Shown here piece by piece: positions 63,971 to 64,000 of a stretch of DNA of 64,000 nt; the stretch's first letter is position 1; each line of letters begins with the position of its first letter. The translations under genes were made by a program, and so were the position numbers. The stretch spans positions 32,804,853 through 32,868,852 of the forward strand of contig OX438742.1 of assembly GCA_949316235.1 (NCBI GenBank), read 5' to 3'. The DNA is from Oegoconia quadripuncta. Its lineage: Eukaryota; Arthropoda; Insecta; Lepidoptera; Autostichidae. The notes beneath the pieces were generated by a model. That model saw only the letters and a list, made by a program, of their open reading frames with translations, had not been told where the DNA came from and did not search any database.

Positions 63971-64000
63971 TATTATTATTATTCTGTGCACATCCATCAC

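Overview
This window looks like genomic DNA from a moth or butterfly (Lepidoptera). It is AT-rich, has intron-bearing genes with GT-AG junctions, and is packed with insect mobile elements: tRNA-headed SINEs, RTE-, Jockey- and R1-type LINE pieces, mariners, a Copia retrotransposon, short Helitron-like pieces with a CTAGT-like end, and many TIR/foldback elements. No prokaryotic or viral feature is seen. The order is inferred from the repeat types; the species cannot be told from sequence alone.

Two host genes are supported. On the + strand, a complete 11-exon gene (CDS exons between 7398 and 29057) encodes a 573-residue p62/Tfb1 (GTF2H1) subunit of TFIIH; its first intron of about 13.4 kb is almost entirely repeats. 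On the - strand, a complete 5-exon gene (56113 down to 50307) encodes a 276-residue endosomal Qa-SNARE of the syntaxin-7/12 type. Their 3' ends face each other across about 21 kb of non-coding DNA made largely of inverted-repeat elements.

Layout. 1-7.1 kb: an RTE LINE fragment, a GCATGC-rich foldback element, a Copia element lying inside the terminal repeat of a mariner relic, and two head-to-tail copies of a poly(A)-tailed retroposon, one split by a Helitron-like piece and the other by a MITE with perfect 40-bp TIRs. 7.4-29.1 kb: Tfb1, whose introns hold an open mariner transposase inside an RTE LINE, two copies of a 0.55-kb MITE (one split by a LINE with a 13-bp target duplication), SINEs, a diverged tandem array, LINE pieces and a long AC repeat. 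29.1-50.3 kb: a tandem array of about 0.6-kb units carrying SINEs, perfect palindromes, several 0.8-2.6 kb TIR/foldback elements (one with a THAP-like exon) and an RTE fragment with an inverted 5' part. 50.3-56.1 kb: syntaxin gene with SINEs in its introns. 56.1-64 kb: SINEs, LINE remnants, two minus-strand poly(A) retroposons, and an R1-clade reverse transcriptase fragment next to an inverted LINE C-terminal fragment.

The two host genes have unrelated cell roles (transcription/DNA repair; endosomal fusion). I see no new defence or metabolic system here. The notable content is the nested, datable transposon architecture and several undescribed-looking inverted-repeat families.
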